Of a stretch of DNA of 64,000 nucleotides, positions 35,828 through 44,968 are shown piece after piece. The stretch is taken from contig NZ_CP071611.1 of the NCBI RefSeq assembly GCF_017357225.1, forward strand, positions 1 to 64,000. Direction: 5' to 3'. The position numbers and the translations under genes were made by a program. This DNA comes from Rhizobium binae. GTDB lineage: Bacteria > Pseudomonadota > Alphaproteobacteria > Rhizobiales > Rhizobiaceae. The notes below the pieces were generated by a model. It was not told the DNA's origin. It made no database searches and was given only the letters and a program-made list of their open reading frames with translations. Each line of letters begins with the position of its first letter. The stretch's first letter is position 1.

Positions 35828-36924
35828 AGGCGCTGTTGCTCGTTTCCGAACTGGAAGACTATACCATCTCCTTCGCCAGCGGCGTTGCCCAGCACCTCGA
35901 TGTCGTGCTTGCCGTGCCTCGCCGGCGCTATGCGCATCTCGCCGCTTCCTTCGACCCGGCCGTCGATCTGCACCTTCTGGACTGGCCGAGACACCGTTCT
36001 CTCTCCAATCCGTGGTTTCTATATCAGCTTACCCGTCTGATCCGGCACGAACAGCCGAACCTTATTCATCTCCTCAGCAATTCTACGCTTTGGCTGAACT
36101 TCGCCGTGCCGTTCTGGCGCCCGATCCCGCTTGTGACGACGGTCCATGACGTCGAAACCCACCCGGGCGACTCCGACACGCGCACATTGCCAGGTTGGGC
36201 GCCCGAACTGATGGTGAAGCAATCCGGACACCTTGTCGTTCATGGCGAAGGACTGAAGCGGATGGTCCTCGACCGATATGCAAAATCGCCGGACTGCGTC
36301 CATGTTCTGTCCCATCCCTCCATCCTTCGCTATGCCGAGCTCGCCCGGCGACAGAAGATGGCGCCGCGCGGAGCGGATGGAACGATACGCGTCCTGCTGT
36401 TCGGACGGATATTTGCCTATAAGGGTCTGGAGCATCTGGTCCGGGCTGAAGCGATGCTCAAGGACGCGCTTCCCAACCTGCGCGTCACGGTCGCGGGCCG
36501 CGGCGACAATCCGGCGATATTCCTACCGCTTATGGGGGATGCCGACCGCTATGATATTCGCAATCGTTTTATCGAGGATGCCGAGGTCGCTCAGCTTTTC
36601 CTGGACACCGACATCGTCGTCCTTCCCTATACAGAAGCATCCCAAAGCGGCGTGCTCAACCTGGCCGCCGCATTTGGCAAACCGGTCATTGTTACCGACG
36701 TCGGTGAGTTGCGCGATACCGTTGAGCCCAACGGACTGGGGATGGTGGTCCCTCCCGGAGATGCCAAAGAGCTCGCGGCTGCGATCAGGACATTGGCAGA
36801 CAACGGCGAGCTCAGAAACAGGTTCGGTGCCAATGCGCTCGATTGGGCCAAGGGACCAAATTCGCCTGAACGGGTCGGCGGCCAGGCCGCGGCAGTTTAT
36901 CGGGAGGTGGTCGGATCATGCTGA
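35824..36924 (+). CDS. GT-B glycosyltransferase (GT4-like)
   Basis: 366 aa from ATG 35824 in a 4-bp overlap with the preceding gene; the frame is open upstream but only inside that gene. The C-terminal Rossmann half holds the donor site: RVLLFGRIFAYKGLEHLVRA, VTVAGRGDNP, and the E-x7-E-like segment LPYTEASQSGVLNLAAAFGKPV. The N-terminal half has LIHLLSNSTLW and TTVHDVETHPGD. It retains the fold of GT4 retaining transferases such as PssC/ExpE-type enzymes. Probably one of the middle steps of repeat-unit assembly. The next gene begins 7 bp before its stop. Confidence 0.88.
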   Translation: MKALLLVSELEDYTISFASGVAQHLDVVLAVPRRRYAHLAASFDPAVDLHLLDWPRHRSLSNPWFLYQLTRLIRHEQPNLIHLLSNSTLWLNFAVPFWRPIPLVTTVHDVETHPGDSDTRTLPGWAPELMVKQSGHLVVHGEGLKRMVLDRYAKSPDCVHVLSHPSILRYAELARRQKMAPRGADGTIRVLLFGRIFAYKGLEHLVRAEAMLKDALPNLRVTVAGRGDNPAIFLPLMGDADRYDIRNRFIEDAEVAQLFLDTDIVVLPYTEASQSGVLNLAAAFGKPVIVTDVGELRDTVEPNGLGMVVPPGDAKELAAAIRTLADNGELRNRFGANALDWAKGPNSPERVGGQAAAVYREVVGSC

Positions 36925-38060
36925 TGGAAGTCCTCACAGACAGGGGCCGGCCGGCGACACGCAGCGCGGCGAGCGTACGCCACTATCTTCCGGGCGGATG
37001 CGAGAACGGCGGCGGCATCGGCAGGCTCGTCGGCTATATAACAGAGACGGCGAAAGAGACCGGCACCAAGCATTTAGTTACCGATACAAGAGGGGCTCAG
37101 TGGTCCAAGTTGACGTCACCGGCGCGACTGGTCGGTGCCATCCTGACGATGGCAAAGGACCGAATCGTTGCGCCTGACCGCATTCACCATATCCATATCG
37201 CCGGCCGCGGCAGCACTTCTCGCAAGCTGATCCTGACCGAGGCTGCCCGTCTGCTGGGGTGTTGCCACATATTGCACCTTCACGACTACGATTACGCCGG
37301 CGACTTCGCCCAACGCTCGCCGGGCCAACAACGGCTCATACGTCGGATGTTTCAGAACGCCGACCGTGTCGTGGCGCTGGGCGAGCGCGATCGAGCGACG
37401 CTGACGACCCTTCTGGGTGTTGACGAGCGCCGCGCGGTCGTTGCCCACAATTGCGTCCCCGATCCCGGGGCGCACAATATTCGCGACGGCGAGACACCGT
37501 TGATCGTATTCCTCGGCCGGTTGAGCGAACGCAAGGGTGTCACGGAGCTTCTGTCCGCCCTGAGCCACCCGCTTATGAAAGAACTCCGGTGGCGGGCCGT
37601 AGTGGCCGGCGATGGTCCTGTCGAGCATTATCGCCGTCTGGCCGACGCCATGGGGCTTTCCGATCGGGTCGAGATGCCCGGCTGGCTTGACGCCGGCGGG
37701 GCGCGAGCCTTGTGTGCGCGCGCAGATATTCTGGTCTTGCCGTCGCACGCCGAAGGGCTGGCGATGGCCGTGCTCGAAGGACTGTCCCATGGGCTCGCCG
37801 TCGTCACCACGCGGGTTGGGGCGCATGACGAAGTCATTACCGATGGCGAGACCGGGATCTTCGTGCCGGTGGGAGACCAGAACTACCTGGCCGCAGCTTT
37901 GGCAAAACTGGTGTCCGACCGGGAATTTTGCGTCCGCCTCGCCGTCCAGGGGCGCGCACATTATCTCAACCACTTCAGCATGTTGGCCTATATGCGGTCT
38001 CTCCAAAAACTTTACCGAACCGTGTCCGCGAAACCTCAAGCATGGGTTGACGCACGATGA
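36918..38060 (+). CDS. Family 4 glycosyltransferase
   Basis: 380 aa. A GT-B protein with a clear Glycos_transf_1 domain: IVFLGRLSERKGVTELL, WRAVVAGDGPVEHYRR and the donor-binding ADILVLPSHAEGLAMAVLEG with the two conserved glutamates, followed by HGLAVVTTRVGAHDEV. The N-terminal acceptor half contains GGIGRLVGYI and HIHIAGRGSTSRK. It overlaps both neighbours (7 bp upstream, ATGA downstream), so expression is coupled to the Wzc-like gene. Likely a retaining transferase of the repeat-unit pathway. Confidence 0.9.
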   Translation: MLMEVLTDRGRPATRSAASVRHYLPGGCENGGGIGRLVGYITETAKETGTKHLVTDTRGAQWSKLTSPARLVGAILTMAKDRIVAPDRIHHIHIAGRGSTSRKLILTEAARLLGCCHILHLHDYDYAGDFAQRSPGQQRLIRRMFQNADRVVALGERDRATLTTLLGVDERRAVVAHNCVPDPGAHNIRDGETPLIVFLGRLSERKGVTELLSALSHPLMKELRWRAVVAGDGPVEHYRRLADAMGLSDRVEMPGWLDAGGARALCARADILVLPSHAEGLAMAVLEGLSHGLAVVTTRVGAHDEVITDGETGIFVPVGDQNYLAAALAKLVSDREFCVRLAVQGRAHYLNHFSMLAYMRSLQKLYRTVSAKPQAWVDAR

Positions 38061-40261
38061 CGATTTCCACTGTCCCGCCGGACCGCAACCTTCCGATCTC
38101 GTCGATGCGATATGATCCTCGCGCTCAGGTAGAGACCAAGGCGGACAACCTGGACCTCGCATCCGCCTTTCGCATGCTGCGGCGAAGAATGGTGATGATC
38201 ATCGCGATAACCTTGCTGTTGATGGTGCCTGCGGCGATCATGATCTCTGGGATGAAGCCTGTCTATCAGGCCTGGGCCAGGTTGATCATCCACCAGCCTC
38301 TCGCAAAATCACTTGGTGTGGAGGATAGCAGCAGCGGTGATCTGCTTGACGCCAAATCGGAGACGGAGCGGCTTCTATCCAGAAGTATTGCAGAGCGGGT
38401 CGTGCGCGAATTGCGGCTTAACCTTCGGCCGGAATTCAATCCAGCGCTGAGGGAGGTCTCATTCTCTGAGAGCATCCGGGCAAAATTGCGCGGCCTGTTC
38501 GATCCGCGAAAACCCGCCGAGCCGGTACGCGACGGCATCGACGCCGTCATCCCGGAATTCTATAGGGCGCTCGGCGTCTGGCACGAAGACAAGAGTGACG
38601 TTGTCCAGGTCAGCTTCACGACGAATGACCCTCAACTCGCCGCCGCGGTTCCGAACCGCGCCATCAGCATCTACCTCGATGAGCGGAAGGCCATTGTCCG
38701 CAGCCGTCTGGAATCAGCGGAAAAATGGATCTTGCAGCGCATCTCCGAACAAAAGGCTCGGGCGGATATTGCTCGCGAGGCTGCCCGAAACTATCAAGAA
38801 TCGATGGACGTCGTCTCGAAAGAGGACGCTCAGGATGAGCGGCTGAAATCACTTATAGATCTCACCGGCCGCGAAGGGAAAATTGAGGAAACCCGGGTTG
38901 AGGTCAAAGCGGTGATATCGACACTTGAGGCAGCTGATAGCGCTTCGGTCGCTGTGCAGAACATCGCCCTCCCGGACGACATTGCCAGAAAGCAACGTGA
39001 TCTTCACGCACAGGAAGAAGATCTTGCCCGTCTGCTTGAACTATACGACAGCAATGCCGAGGCCGTCGTGGATTTGCGCGGGAAGATCGAAAACTCCCGC
39101 GCCGATCTTAGCCTAGCGACCAAGCAATATCTCCAAACGATGCGCGCCAAGCTCGCCGCACTTGATCATGAGGCTGCCGCAGTCCAATCGATCTTGGATG
39201 AAGCCCATGAAAAACGCACACGCGACGCCCTGGTTCAGGCGGAATTGACGCGACTGCAGCGGATCGCCGACAAGGAGCAAACGGCGCTCGACAAGCTTGA
39301 GGACCAGCGGCGTGACCTCGCCGACAAGGCCAAGCTCCCCGGGGCGGAATTGGAAGTCTTATCACCGGCTTCAGTGCCGCTCGGACCGCAGGGACGTGGG
39401 CGGCTTTTCTATCTGGTGAGCGCCCTTCTTGCTGCAATCTCGGCGGCCGTAACGGCTGCTTTCGTAATGGAAATGTGGGACCGGTCTGTCCGGAGTTTCG
39501 ACCAAATAGCTGGAATGGCCCGCACGATACCGGCTGGGCTTATCCCACGGCTGGCGCGGAAGGAAAATCCGAAGACGATATTCGGACACGTGCAGGTCCC
39601 GATGTTCGACGAAGCAATTCGCACCGTGATCCTGACACTCAAACAGTCCAATGGGGGTAAGCTGCCGAACAGTATCGTCGTTACCTCGGCTCACAGCGGA
39701 GAAGGCAAGTCGCTTATCGCGAGATCGCTGGCGATCGAACTCGCCGCAGCAGCAATTCCGGTGCTGCTGGTCGACGGCGACCTTCGACGGGGAGAACTCG
39801 AGTCGTTTTTTAAGTCGGGGCTACGGCAGGGATTGAACGAATTCCTGAATGGCCACGCCGATATCCGCGACATCGTCGACCACCACCCAAGCGGTATCGA
39901 CTTCATTCCATCTGGCAAGTTCAGTCTTCAGCGGCGCGTCCGTTCGAATGGCCTCGCGGAAATCATCGACATGGCCGGCTCCGCCGGTCGGATTGTCATC
40001 TTCGATAGCGCACCTGTGCTCGCCTCGACAGACACCGTACTCTTGACTGCGCTCGCGGAAAAAACACTGGCAGTTGTCAGATGGGGAAAGACCAGCCGTC
40101 GCGCGGTCGAGTTCGGCCTGCAACAAATGAAAAGCCCGCGAAATTCGGAAATCGTTGTCGCAATCAATAGTGTAGATCCTGAAAAGCACGCGCTGTATAA
40201 TTTCAGCGACTCAGAGCTATTCTCCAGATCTCTTATGAAATACTACAATTTCAAAGAATGA
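38057..40261 (+). CDS. Wzc/ExoP-type polysaccharide co-polymerase with tyrosine-kinase domain
   Basis: 734 aa. Wzz domain: first membrane helix ~45-65 (MVMIIAITLLLMVPAAIMIS), a periplasmic region to ~445 with a long coiled coil (~235-430), and a second helix ~450-475 (FYLVSALLAAISAAVTAAFV). The cytoplasmic BY-kinase domain shows Walker A SAHSGEGKS, Walker A' VLLVDGDLRRGE and Walker B VIFDSAPV. It governs chain length and export with Wzy and the ExoF-like protein. The C-terminal tail is short and holds only a few tyrosines (YNFSD, YYNF), fewer than the Tyr clusters of enterobacterial Wzc. ATGA overlap with the preceding transferase. Confidence 0.93.
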   Translation: MTISTVPPDRNLPISSMRYDPRAQVETKADNLDLASAFRMLRRRMVMIIAITLLLMVPAAIMISGMKPVYQAWARLIIHQPLAKSLGVEDSSSGDLLDAKSETERLLSRSIAERVVRELRLNLRPEFNPALREVSFSESIRAKLRGLFDPRKPAEPVRDGIDAVIPEFYRALGVWHEDKSDVVQVSFTTNDPQLAAAVPNRAISIYLDERKAIVRSRLESAEKWILQRISEQKARADIAREAARNYQESMDVVSKEDAQDERLKSLIDLTGREGKIEETRVEVKAVISTLEAADSASVAVQNIALPDDIARKQRDLHAQEEDLARLLELYDSNAEAVVDLRGKIENSRADLSLATKQYLQTMRAKLAALDHEAAAVQSILDEAHEKRTRDALVQAELTRLQRIADKEQTALDKLEDQRRDLADKAKLPGAELEVLSPASVPLGPQGRGRLFYLVSALLAAISAAVTAAFVMEMWDRSVRSFDQIAGMARTIPAGLIPRLARKENPKTIFGHVQVPMFDEAIRTVILTLKQSNGGKLPNSIVVTSAHSGEGKSLIARSLAIELAAAAIPVLLVDGDLRRGELESFFKSGLRQGLNEFLNGHADIRDIVDHHPSGIDFIPSGKFSLQRRVRSNGLAEIIDMAGSAGRIVIFDSAPVLASTDTVLLTALAEKTLAVVRWGKTSRRAVEFGLQQMKSPRNSEIVVAINSVDPEKHALYNFSDSELFSRSLMKYYNFKE

Positions 40262-40353
40262 TACGTCGCATCTAATCGTTCATTTTCTATGAACTAAAGG
40301 AAACAATAGAGCAACATCTGCTTCTGCATTTGTATTCGAGTTGGAGAGCAATC

Positions 40354-41457
40354 ATGGATACGGGAATGAAAAAGAACCGAAAAGTTGCGCTGATTACGGG
40401 CATAACAGGGCAGGACGGTGCGTATTTGGCCGAAATGCTGCTGGACAAGGGCTATATCGTTCACGGCCTCAAACGACGCTCGTCGTCCTTCAACACCAGC
40501 CGCATCGAGCATCTGTACGAAGATCCCCATGTCGAGAATCCCCGCTTCATTTTGCACTTCGGGGACATGACAGATTCAACCAATCTCATCCGCGTCATCC
40601 AGGAAACGCAGCCGGACGAAATCTATAATCTCGCCGCACAGAGCCACGTCCAAGTTTCGTTCGAGACACCGGAATATACTGCGAACGCCGATGGAACCGG
40701 TACCTTGCGGCTGCTTGAAGCAATTCGCCTGCTGGGGCTGACCAAGAAGACGCGCTTCTACCAGGCGTCCACCTCAGAGCTCTACGGCAAGGTCCAGGAA
40801 GTTCCGCAGAGCGAAACGACGCCTTTCTACCCTCGATCACCCTACGCCGCGGCAAAGCTCTATGCCTATTGGATTGTGGTCAATTATCGCGAGGCCTATG
40901 GCATGCATGCCTCGAACGGGATTTTGTTCAATCACGAAAGCCCGATCCGTGGCGAAACATTCGTGACGCGTAAAATCACCCGGGCGGCGGCGGCGATCCA
41001 TCTTGGATTGCAGGACAGGCTTTATCTCGGCAATTTGGATGCCAAACGCGACTGGGGACATGCACGAGAATATGTCCGGGGCATGTGGCTGATGCTGCAA
41101 CAGGACGAACCGGGGGATTATGTTCTGGCGACCGGTGAAACGCACTCGGTTCGTTCCTTTGTGGACAAGGCCTTCGCCAAGGTGGGCATGCCGATTGATT
41201 GGCGTGGGAGCGGAGTTGAGGAAAAGGGATACGACAAGACATCCGGTCAGTGTGTGGTAGAGATCGATCCAGCCTACTTCCGCCCGACTGAAGTTGATCT
41301 TCTGATTGGAGATCCAACGAAGGCGCACACGAAGCTTGGCTGGAAACATGAGACCAGTCTTGATCAGCTAGTCGCGGAGATGGTTCGCGAGGATCTGAAA
41401 GTCATGGCACGAAACGTTCCGTCGGTCGGAGTGACGAAAGGCTTTGCCTATGCCTGA
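40354..41457 (+). CDS. gmd: GDP-mannose 4,6-dehydratase
   Basis: 367 aa from ATG 40354, chosen for GGAG 9 nt upstream. Extended SDR with the signature [15 protein letters not shown], the family strings [33 protein letters not shown], catalytic [12 protein letters not shown] and [16 protein letters not shown]. It converts GDP-mannose to GDP-4-keto-6-deoxymannose, the precursor of GDP-fucose, GDP-rhamnose or GDP-perosamine. No GDP-fucose synthase or rhamnose reductase is adjacent. The DegT aminotransferase at 16620-17837 could use its product (hypothesis). It lies 92 bp after the Wzc-like gene, either as the last gene of that operon or on its own. Confidence 0.95.
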   Translation: MDTGMKKNRKVALITGITGQDGAYLAEMLLDKGYIVHGLKRRSSSFNTSRIEHLYEDPHVENPRFILHFGDMTDSTNLIRVIQETQPDEIYNLAAQSHVQVSFETPEYTANADGTGTLRLLEAIRLLGLTKKTRFYQASTSELYGKVQEVPQSETTPFYPRSPYAAAKLYAYWIVVNYREAYGMHASNGILFNHESPIRGETFVTRKITRAAAAIHLGLQDRLYLGNLDAKRDWGHAREYVRGMWLMLQQDEPGDYVLATGETHSVRSFVDKAFAKVGMPIDWRGSGVEEKGYDKTSGQCVVEIDPAYFRPTEVDLLIGDPTKAHTKLGWKHETSLDQLVAEMVREDLKVMARNVPSVGVTKGFAYA

Positions 41458-41611
41458 GTGATCGGCAGCCTTACCTGAAGACGGTCCATGTCGCGGCCGC
41501 CGCAGTCGGCTGGTCCCCCAAGACAGGTCTGACGGACGTGATCTCCGCGCGTACATAATGGTTTGACGCGGCGATGCGATAATGCGCTGGAGGCTCGGAC
41601 CACGATCGAAG

Positions 41612-41636
41612 GGAACGAAATCCAGGCGCTCAGGTT
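41612..41636 (+). promoter_or_regulatory. Candidate EcfG-type promoter for the 85-aa protein
   Basis: GGAAC (41612-41616), 16 nt, then GGTT (41633-41636). The alphaproteobacterial general-stress sigma factor EcfG reads GGAAC-N16/17-CGTT, so the -10 has one mismatch. The element lies 54 nt before the GTG start at 41691. Confidence 0.4.
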
Positions 41637-41690
41637 AGGTCCAAAGGAAATGCCGCCTCCAAGCCCTGGCGGTGACCCGAGGAGCACATC

Positions 41691-41948
41691 GTGAATGTTG
41701 TCAGTTTCCCCCGCCTGCCAGAGCGCCGCGATAATCCCGACCAGGCTTTCGTAAGCACCGATGCCAATGCACTGCGGCTCTACCGATTTGCTCTGCAATA
41801 TGAAATGGACGGCAAGCGGTGGGCGACCGAAATCTGGGCCTACTCATCCCAGGATGCCGAGGACCGCGTCGCCGCGATGCGACGATCGCTGGTGATCTGC
41901 GGTCAGCTCTATGCCGAGGTAGACACCGACGCTCCATCGGAAGGCTAA
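41691..41948 (+). CDS. Small hypothetical protein (85 aa)
   Basis: GTG start at 41691 with AGGAG 8 nt upstream. An acidic/mixed soluble protein without signal or membrane helix (begins MNVVSFPRLPERRDNP; later RFALQYEMDGKRWATEIWAYS). It looks like a short conserved rhizobial protein, but I cannot name the family. The stop is followed by an in-frame open stretch of about 55 codons, to about 42110, that reads GDYARNLGHFKSKGYTVEVE. This might be a decayed second gene. A possible stress promoter lies upstream. Confidence 0.65.
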   Translation: MNVVSFPRLPERRDNPDQAFVSTDANALRLYRFALQYEMDGKRWATEIWAYSSQDAEDRVAAMRRSLVICGQLYAEVDTDAPSEG

Positions 41949-42121
41949 ACGTCCGCGACGCGGCGATACCGCTCGAGAAGTTTCCATTCATGCAAGGCCG
42001 GCGACTATGCCCGTAACCTAGGTCACTTCAAATCGAAAGGTTACACGGTCGAAGTCGAGAATGAGCGCCGGCTTGGAAAGGTGCTGGAGGGCAATCACCT
42101 CGATCGCCGCGTCGCGGGCGC

Positions 42122-42385
42122 TCAGCTTCGTTCGACGAATTTGTTGAAGCGGCTTGTCTTTCCATCCTTGGTCTCATCCTGGTAGAGAAAGGCAAGTTTG
42201 CTTTCGTCGAAGATTCTGAAAAACTCGTCCCAGCCTATCTCGTCGAATTCTTCTTCCTTTTCTCCGAAATCGATGCGCAGGACGCCGCCTTTGCCGCCGG
42301 TCCGGATGGCCGCCGGCCTGCCCTTCCTCTCCTCCGCCCATTTGCGAATTTTTTCGTGGTCCGTCGTTGTCTCGGAACTGCTCAT
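42122..42385 (-). CDS. Small conserved hypothetical protein (87 aa)
   Basis: ATG 42385 with GGAGG 6 nt upstream. A soluble charged protein with IRKWAEERKGRPAAIR near residue 12 and the later strings LRIDFGEKEEEFDEIGWDEF and KLAFLYQDE. I recall this pattern from a widespread family of ~80-residue proteins of unknown role, sometimes mis-annotated as glucan-branching enzyme. It follows the 82-aa gene by ~50 bp on the same strand and is probably co-transcribed. Confidence 0.75.
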   Translation of the reverse strand: MSSSETTTDHEKIRKWAEERKGRPAAIRTGGKGGVLRIDFGEKEEEFDEIGWDEFFRIFDESKLAFLYQDETKDGKTSRFNKFVERS

Positions 42386-42434
42386 TGAAAACCTCCATCT
42401 GTTGTCTCTTATGGCGCAAACCGGACCGCAGCAG

Positions 42435-42683
42435 TCACAGCAGCGGTTGCCGTTGCTTCCACTCGCGGTACGGGGCGAGCAGTCGACCGGGATAGCGCCG
42501 CTCGATCTCGCTTTCGGCCAAAGCAATGCGCGAGAAAATCTCTTCTGCCGCCTCGCCCTCCTCGGCCGCGTTGCTCGCTTTTTCCAGCTCGTTCATCGTC
42601 CCGAACAGCTCGTCATCCGTCACTGTCTCCAGGCGGGAAGCGAAATCTTCGACCGGTTCGTCGACAAGGGAATTGGTGGACAT
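42435..42683 (-). CDS. Small hypothetical protein (82 aa)
   Basis: ATG 42683 with AGAGG 6 nt upstream. Acidic and predicted all-helical (VTDDELFGTMNELEKASN, EEIFSRIALAESEIERRYPG, then a basic C-terminus). No family recognised. It is first in a two-gene unit with the 87-aa protein, and divergent from the methyltransferase/esterase fusion. A GGAAC element sits 46-50 nt upstream of its start, compatible with stress induction. Confidence 0.65.
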   Translation of the reverse strand: MSTNSLVDEPVEDFASRLETVTDDELFGTMNELEKASNAAEEGEAAEEIFSRIALAESEIERRYPGRLLAPYREWKQRQPLL

Positions 42684-42985
42684 GGGCGCCTCTTGCTGAT
42701 GCCTCTCCAACTTCGCTCCCCGCACTAAGTTCCGCTGCTGCACCGCGCAAATTGACCGCCAGGATCCCGCTTTAGCCAGCGCCGCACTCGGATCATCAAA
42801 TGATCGGCAATCCCCTGGAGAGCGTCGGGACATTCGGTACCACCTTCAGCGGGGTAGGAAATCAATGCCCTGAGCGCTGCTGTGCGTGCGGAAAGAGTGG
42901 CGGTAAGCGATCCGACGTTATCGGTGCCCTTTTTCGGAACAACCACCTGCTTTCGGCTGTTTTCTCCACGAGTGGAGGTGATCCC
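42684..42985. promoter_or_regulatory. Divergent region with two candidate EcfG-type promoters
   Basis: Minus strand: GGAAC (42733-42729), 16 nt, AGTT (42712-42709), 25 nt before the ATG at 42683. Plus strand: GGAAC (42936-42940), 17 nt, TGTT (42958-42961), 24 nt before the ATG at 42986. Each matches EcfG consensus GGAAC-N16/17-CGTT with one -10 mismatch. The similar spacing to the start codons on both sides adds weight. Confidence 0.42.
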
Positions 42986-44968
42986 ATGGACATGAACCGC
43001 TTGCGAGACCACATGGTGGAACACCATGTCGTGCGCCGCGGCATCCGCGATGAAAATGTCACCAGGGCGATGCGCGTAGTGCCGCGCGAAAAATTCGTCG
43101 ATCCGGGTTTTGAGGAATTCGCCTATGAGGACGCCCCTTTGTCGATCGGCGAGGGTCAGACGATCTCGCAGCCATTCATCGTCGCTTTGATGATCGAGAA
43201 GGCAGATCTGAACGCGGGCGATAAAGTTCTCGAGGTCGGAACCGGTTCCGGCTACGCCTCGGCCCTCATCAGCCGGATCGTCAGGCACGTCTATTCCATC
43301 GAACGCCATGAGCGGCTGGCGCTTCAAGCGAGAGACCGGTTTGAAAAGCTGGGGTACGGCAATATTGACGTCCGGGTGGGCGATGGCAGCAAGGGCTGGG
43401 CGAAAGCCGCTCCCTTCGATGCGATTATCGTTTCCGCTGGCGCACCCGAGGTGCCGACCGCCTTGAAGGAGCAGCTGGATCTCGGTGGGCGGCTCATCAT
43501 CCCGGTCGGGCGCAGCGACGGACAGCGCCTGAAACGCATTACGCGCACGGGGGCATCCACCTTCGAGGAGGAAGATCTGGGCGGCGTCCTTTTTGTCCCG
43601 CTGATCGGCGAGGATGCCTGGACTGCCGCCCATCCGATGTATACGGCGACAGCCCCATCTTTGCGCACAGAGGAAACATCCGGCAAGCTGATCTCGGCCG
43701 CGGCGGAAGAATTCTCGTCGATCGACGAGCAGAGCTTTGCCGCCCTTTTTGATCGTTTTGCCGACAGCCGCATCGTTTTGCTTGGCGAATCCACCCATGG
43801 CACCGCCGAATTTTATGAGACGCGGGCTGCCATCAGCCGGCATCTGATCGGCCATCACGGGTTCAACGTCATTGCAGTCGAAGCGGATTGGCCGGACGCG
43901 GCCGCCATTGACCATTGGATAAATGGTCAGGCACCGGGAGACGGCCAGCCGTTCGACCGCTTTCCCAAGTGGATGTGGCGGAACCTGGAGTTTTCGCGGC
44001 TCGTCGGCTGGATGAAGGAGGAGAACGAACGGCGCAAAGCGTCGCACAAGGATCCGGTCCGGTTTTACGGCCTGGATCTTTTCAACATGTCCGAGTCGAT
44101 CCGCTCCGTGCTCGATTATCTCGAAACGGTCAGCCCGGATAGCGCCAAAATTGCCAGAGAGCGCTACGGCTGCCTCAGTCCCTGGCAGAGCAATCCCGCG
44201 ACCTATGGTCGGGCCGTTCTCACCGAAGCCTATCGATCATGCGAGGATGCGGTGCTGAAGCAATGCACGGAGCTTTTGACGCGATCGCTGGATGACGCGA
44301 CCTCGGAGAACGATGATTTCGTAAACGCCGTCCAGTCCGCAAGACTGCTCGCCGCTGCCGAACGATATTATCGAATCATGTATTACGGCGGTGCCCAAGC
44401 CTGGAACTTGCGTGACACCTATATGGCCGACACCGTCGAGCATCTGCTCGACTATCATGGACCGGCGGCAAGGATCATCATATGGGCTCACAACTCCCAT
44501 ATCGGCGACGCCCGCTACACGGATATGGCAACCGCGCGCGACGAACTGAGCCTCGGTCAGCTTTGCCGGCAGCGCTTCGACGGGATGACAAGCCTCATCG
44601 GGCTGGGGACACATTGCGGCACGGTGATCGCCGCTGACGATTGGGACGGGCAGGCGGAGAAGAAGCGGATGAACCCGTCGCTCCCGGAGAGCTGCGAGCG
44701 TTTATGTCACGACGCCGCAAAGCCACGATTTCTTCTCGACCTCAGGGCCGATGAGGAATTGCACGCAAGTCTGGTCGAACAGCGGCTTCAGCGCTTCATA
44801 GGGGTGATCTACAGGCCGGAAACCGAACGGCTGAGCCACTACATGTCGGCATCACTATCGCGGCAATACGACGCCTTCGTCTGGTTCGATGAAACGCACG
44901 CACTTTCGCCACTCATCGCTCGGCAGTCCGGGACGGGCGAAGAGGAAACCTTCCCCTTCGGCTTCTAG
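42986..44968 (+). CDS. Fusion: protein-L-isoaspartate O-methyltransferase + erythromycin-esterase-like domain
   Basis: 660 aa from ATG 42986, preceded by a near-perfect GGAGGTGATC ribosome-binding site. Residues ~1-215: PCMT fold (VPREKFVDPGFEEFAYED, GQTISQPFIVALM, the SAM-binding VLEVGTGSGYASALI, DLGGRLIIPVG), which repairs isoaspartyl residues in aged proteins. Residues ~235-655: EreA-like hydrolase domain (LLGESTHGTAEFYETR, VIAVEADWPDAAAIDHW, IIWAHNSHIGDAR with the conserved Glu/His). The second domain is known in macrolide esterases, but most chromosomal members have other, unknown substrates. I would not call it a resistance gene. No signal peptide; cytoplasmic. Probably stress-related, judging from its promoter. 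Confidence 0.9.
   Translation: MDMNRLRDHMVEHHVVRRGIRDENVTRAMRVVPREKFVDPGFEEFAYEDAPLSIGEGQTISQPFIVALMIEKADLNAGDKVLEVGTGSGYASALISRIVRHVYSIERHERLALQARDRFEKLGYGNIDVRVGDGSKGWAKAAPFDAIIVSAGAPEVPTALKEQLDLGGRLIIPVGRSDGQRLKRITRTGASTFEEEDLGGVLFVPLIGEDAWTAAHPMYTATAPSLRTEETSGKLISAAAEEFSSIDEQSFAALFDRFADSRIVLLGESTHGTAEFYETRAAISRHLIGHHGFNVIAVEADWPDAAAIDHWINGQAPGDGQPFDRFPKWMWRNLEFSRLVGWMKEENERRKASHKDPVRFYGLDLFNMSESIRSVLDYLETVSPDSAKIARERYGCLSPWQSNPATYGRAVLTEAYRSCEDAVLKQCTELLTRSLDDATSENDDFVNAVQSARLLAAAERYYRIMYYGGAQAWNLRDTYMADTVEHLLDYHGPAARIIIWAHNSHIGDARYTDMATARDELSLGQLCRQRFDGMTSLIGLGTHCGTVIAADDWDGQAEKKRMNPSLPESCERLCHDAAKPRFLLDLRADEELHASLVEQRLQRFIGVIYRPETERLSHYMSASLSRQYDAFVWFDETHALSPLIARQSGTGEEETFPFGF

Noticed and set aside
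41949..42121. Separate gene downstream of the 85-aa protein
   Set aside because: The frame reads plausibly (HFKSKGYTVEVE) but has no start codon or ribosome-binding site after the preceding in-frame stop; treated as a possible remnant only.
42986..44968. Macrolide-resistance gene
   Set aside because: The EreA-like superfamily is broad and most members have other or unknown substrates; no resistance context is present.
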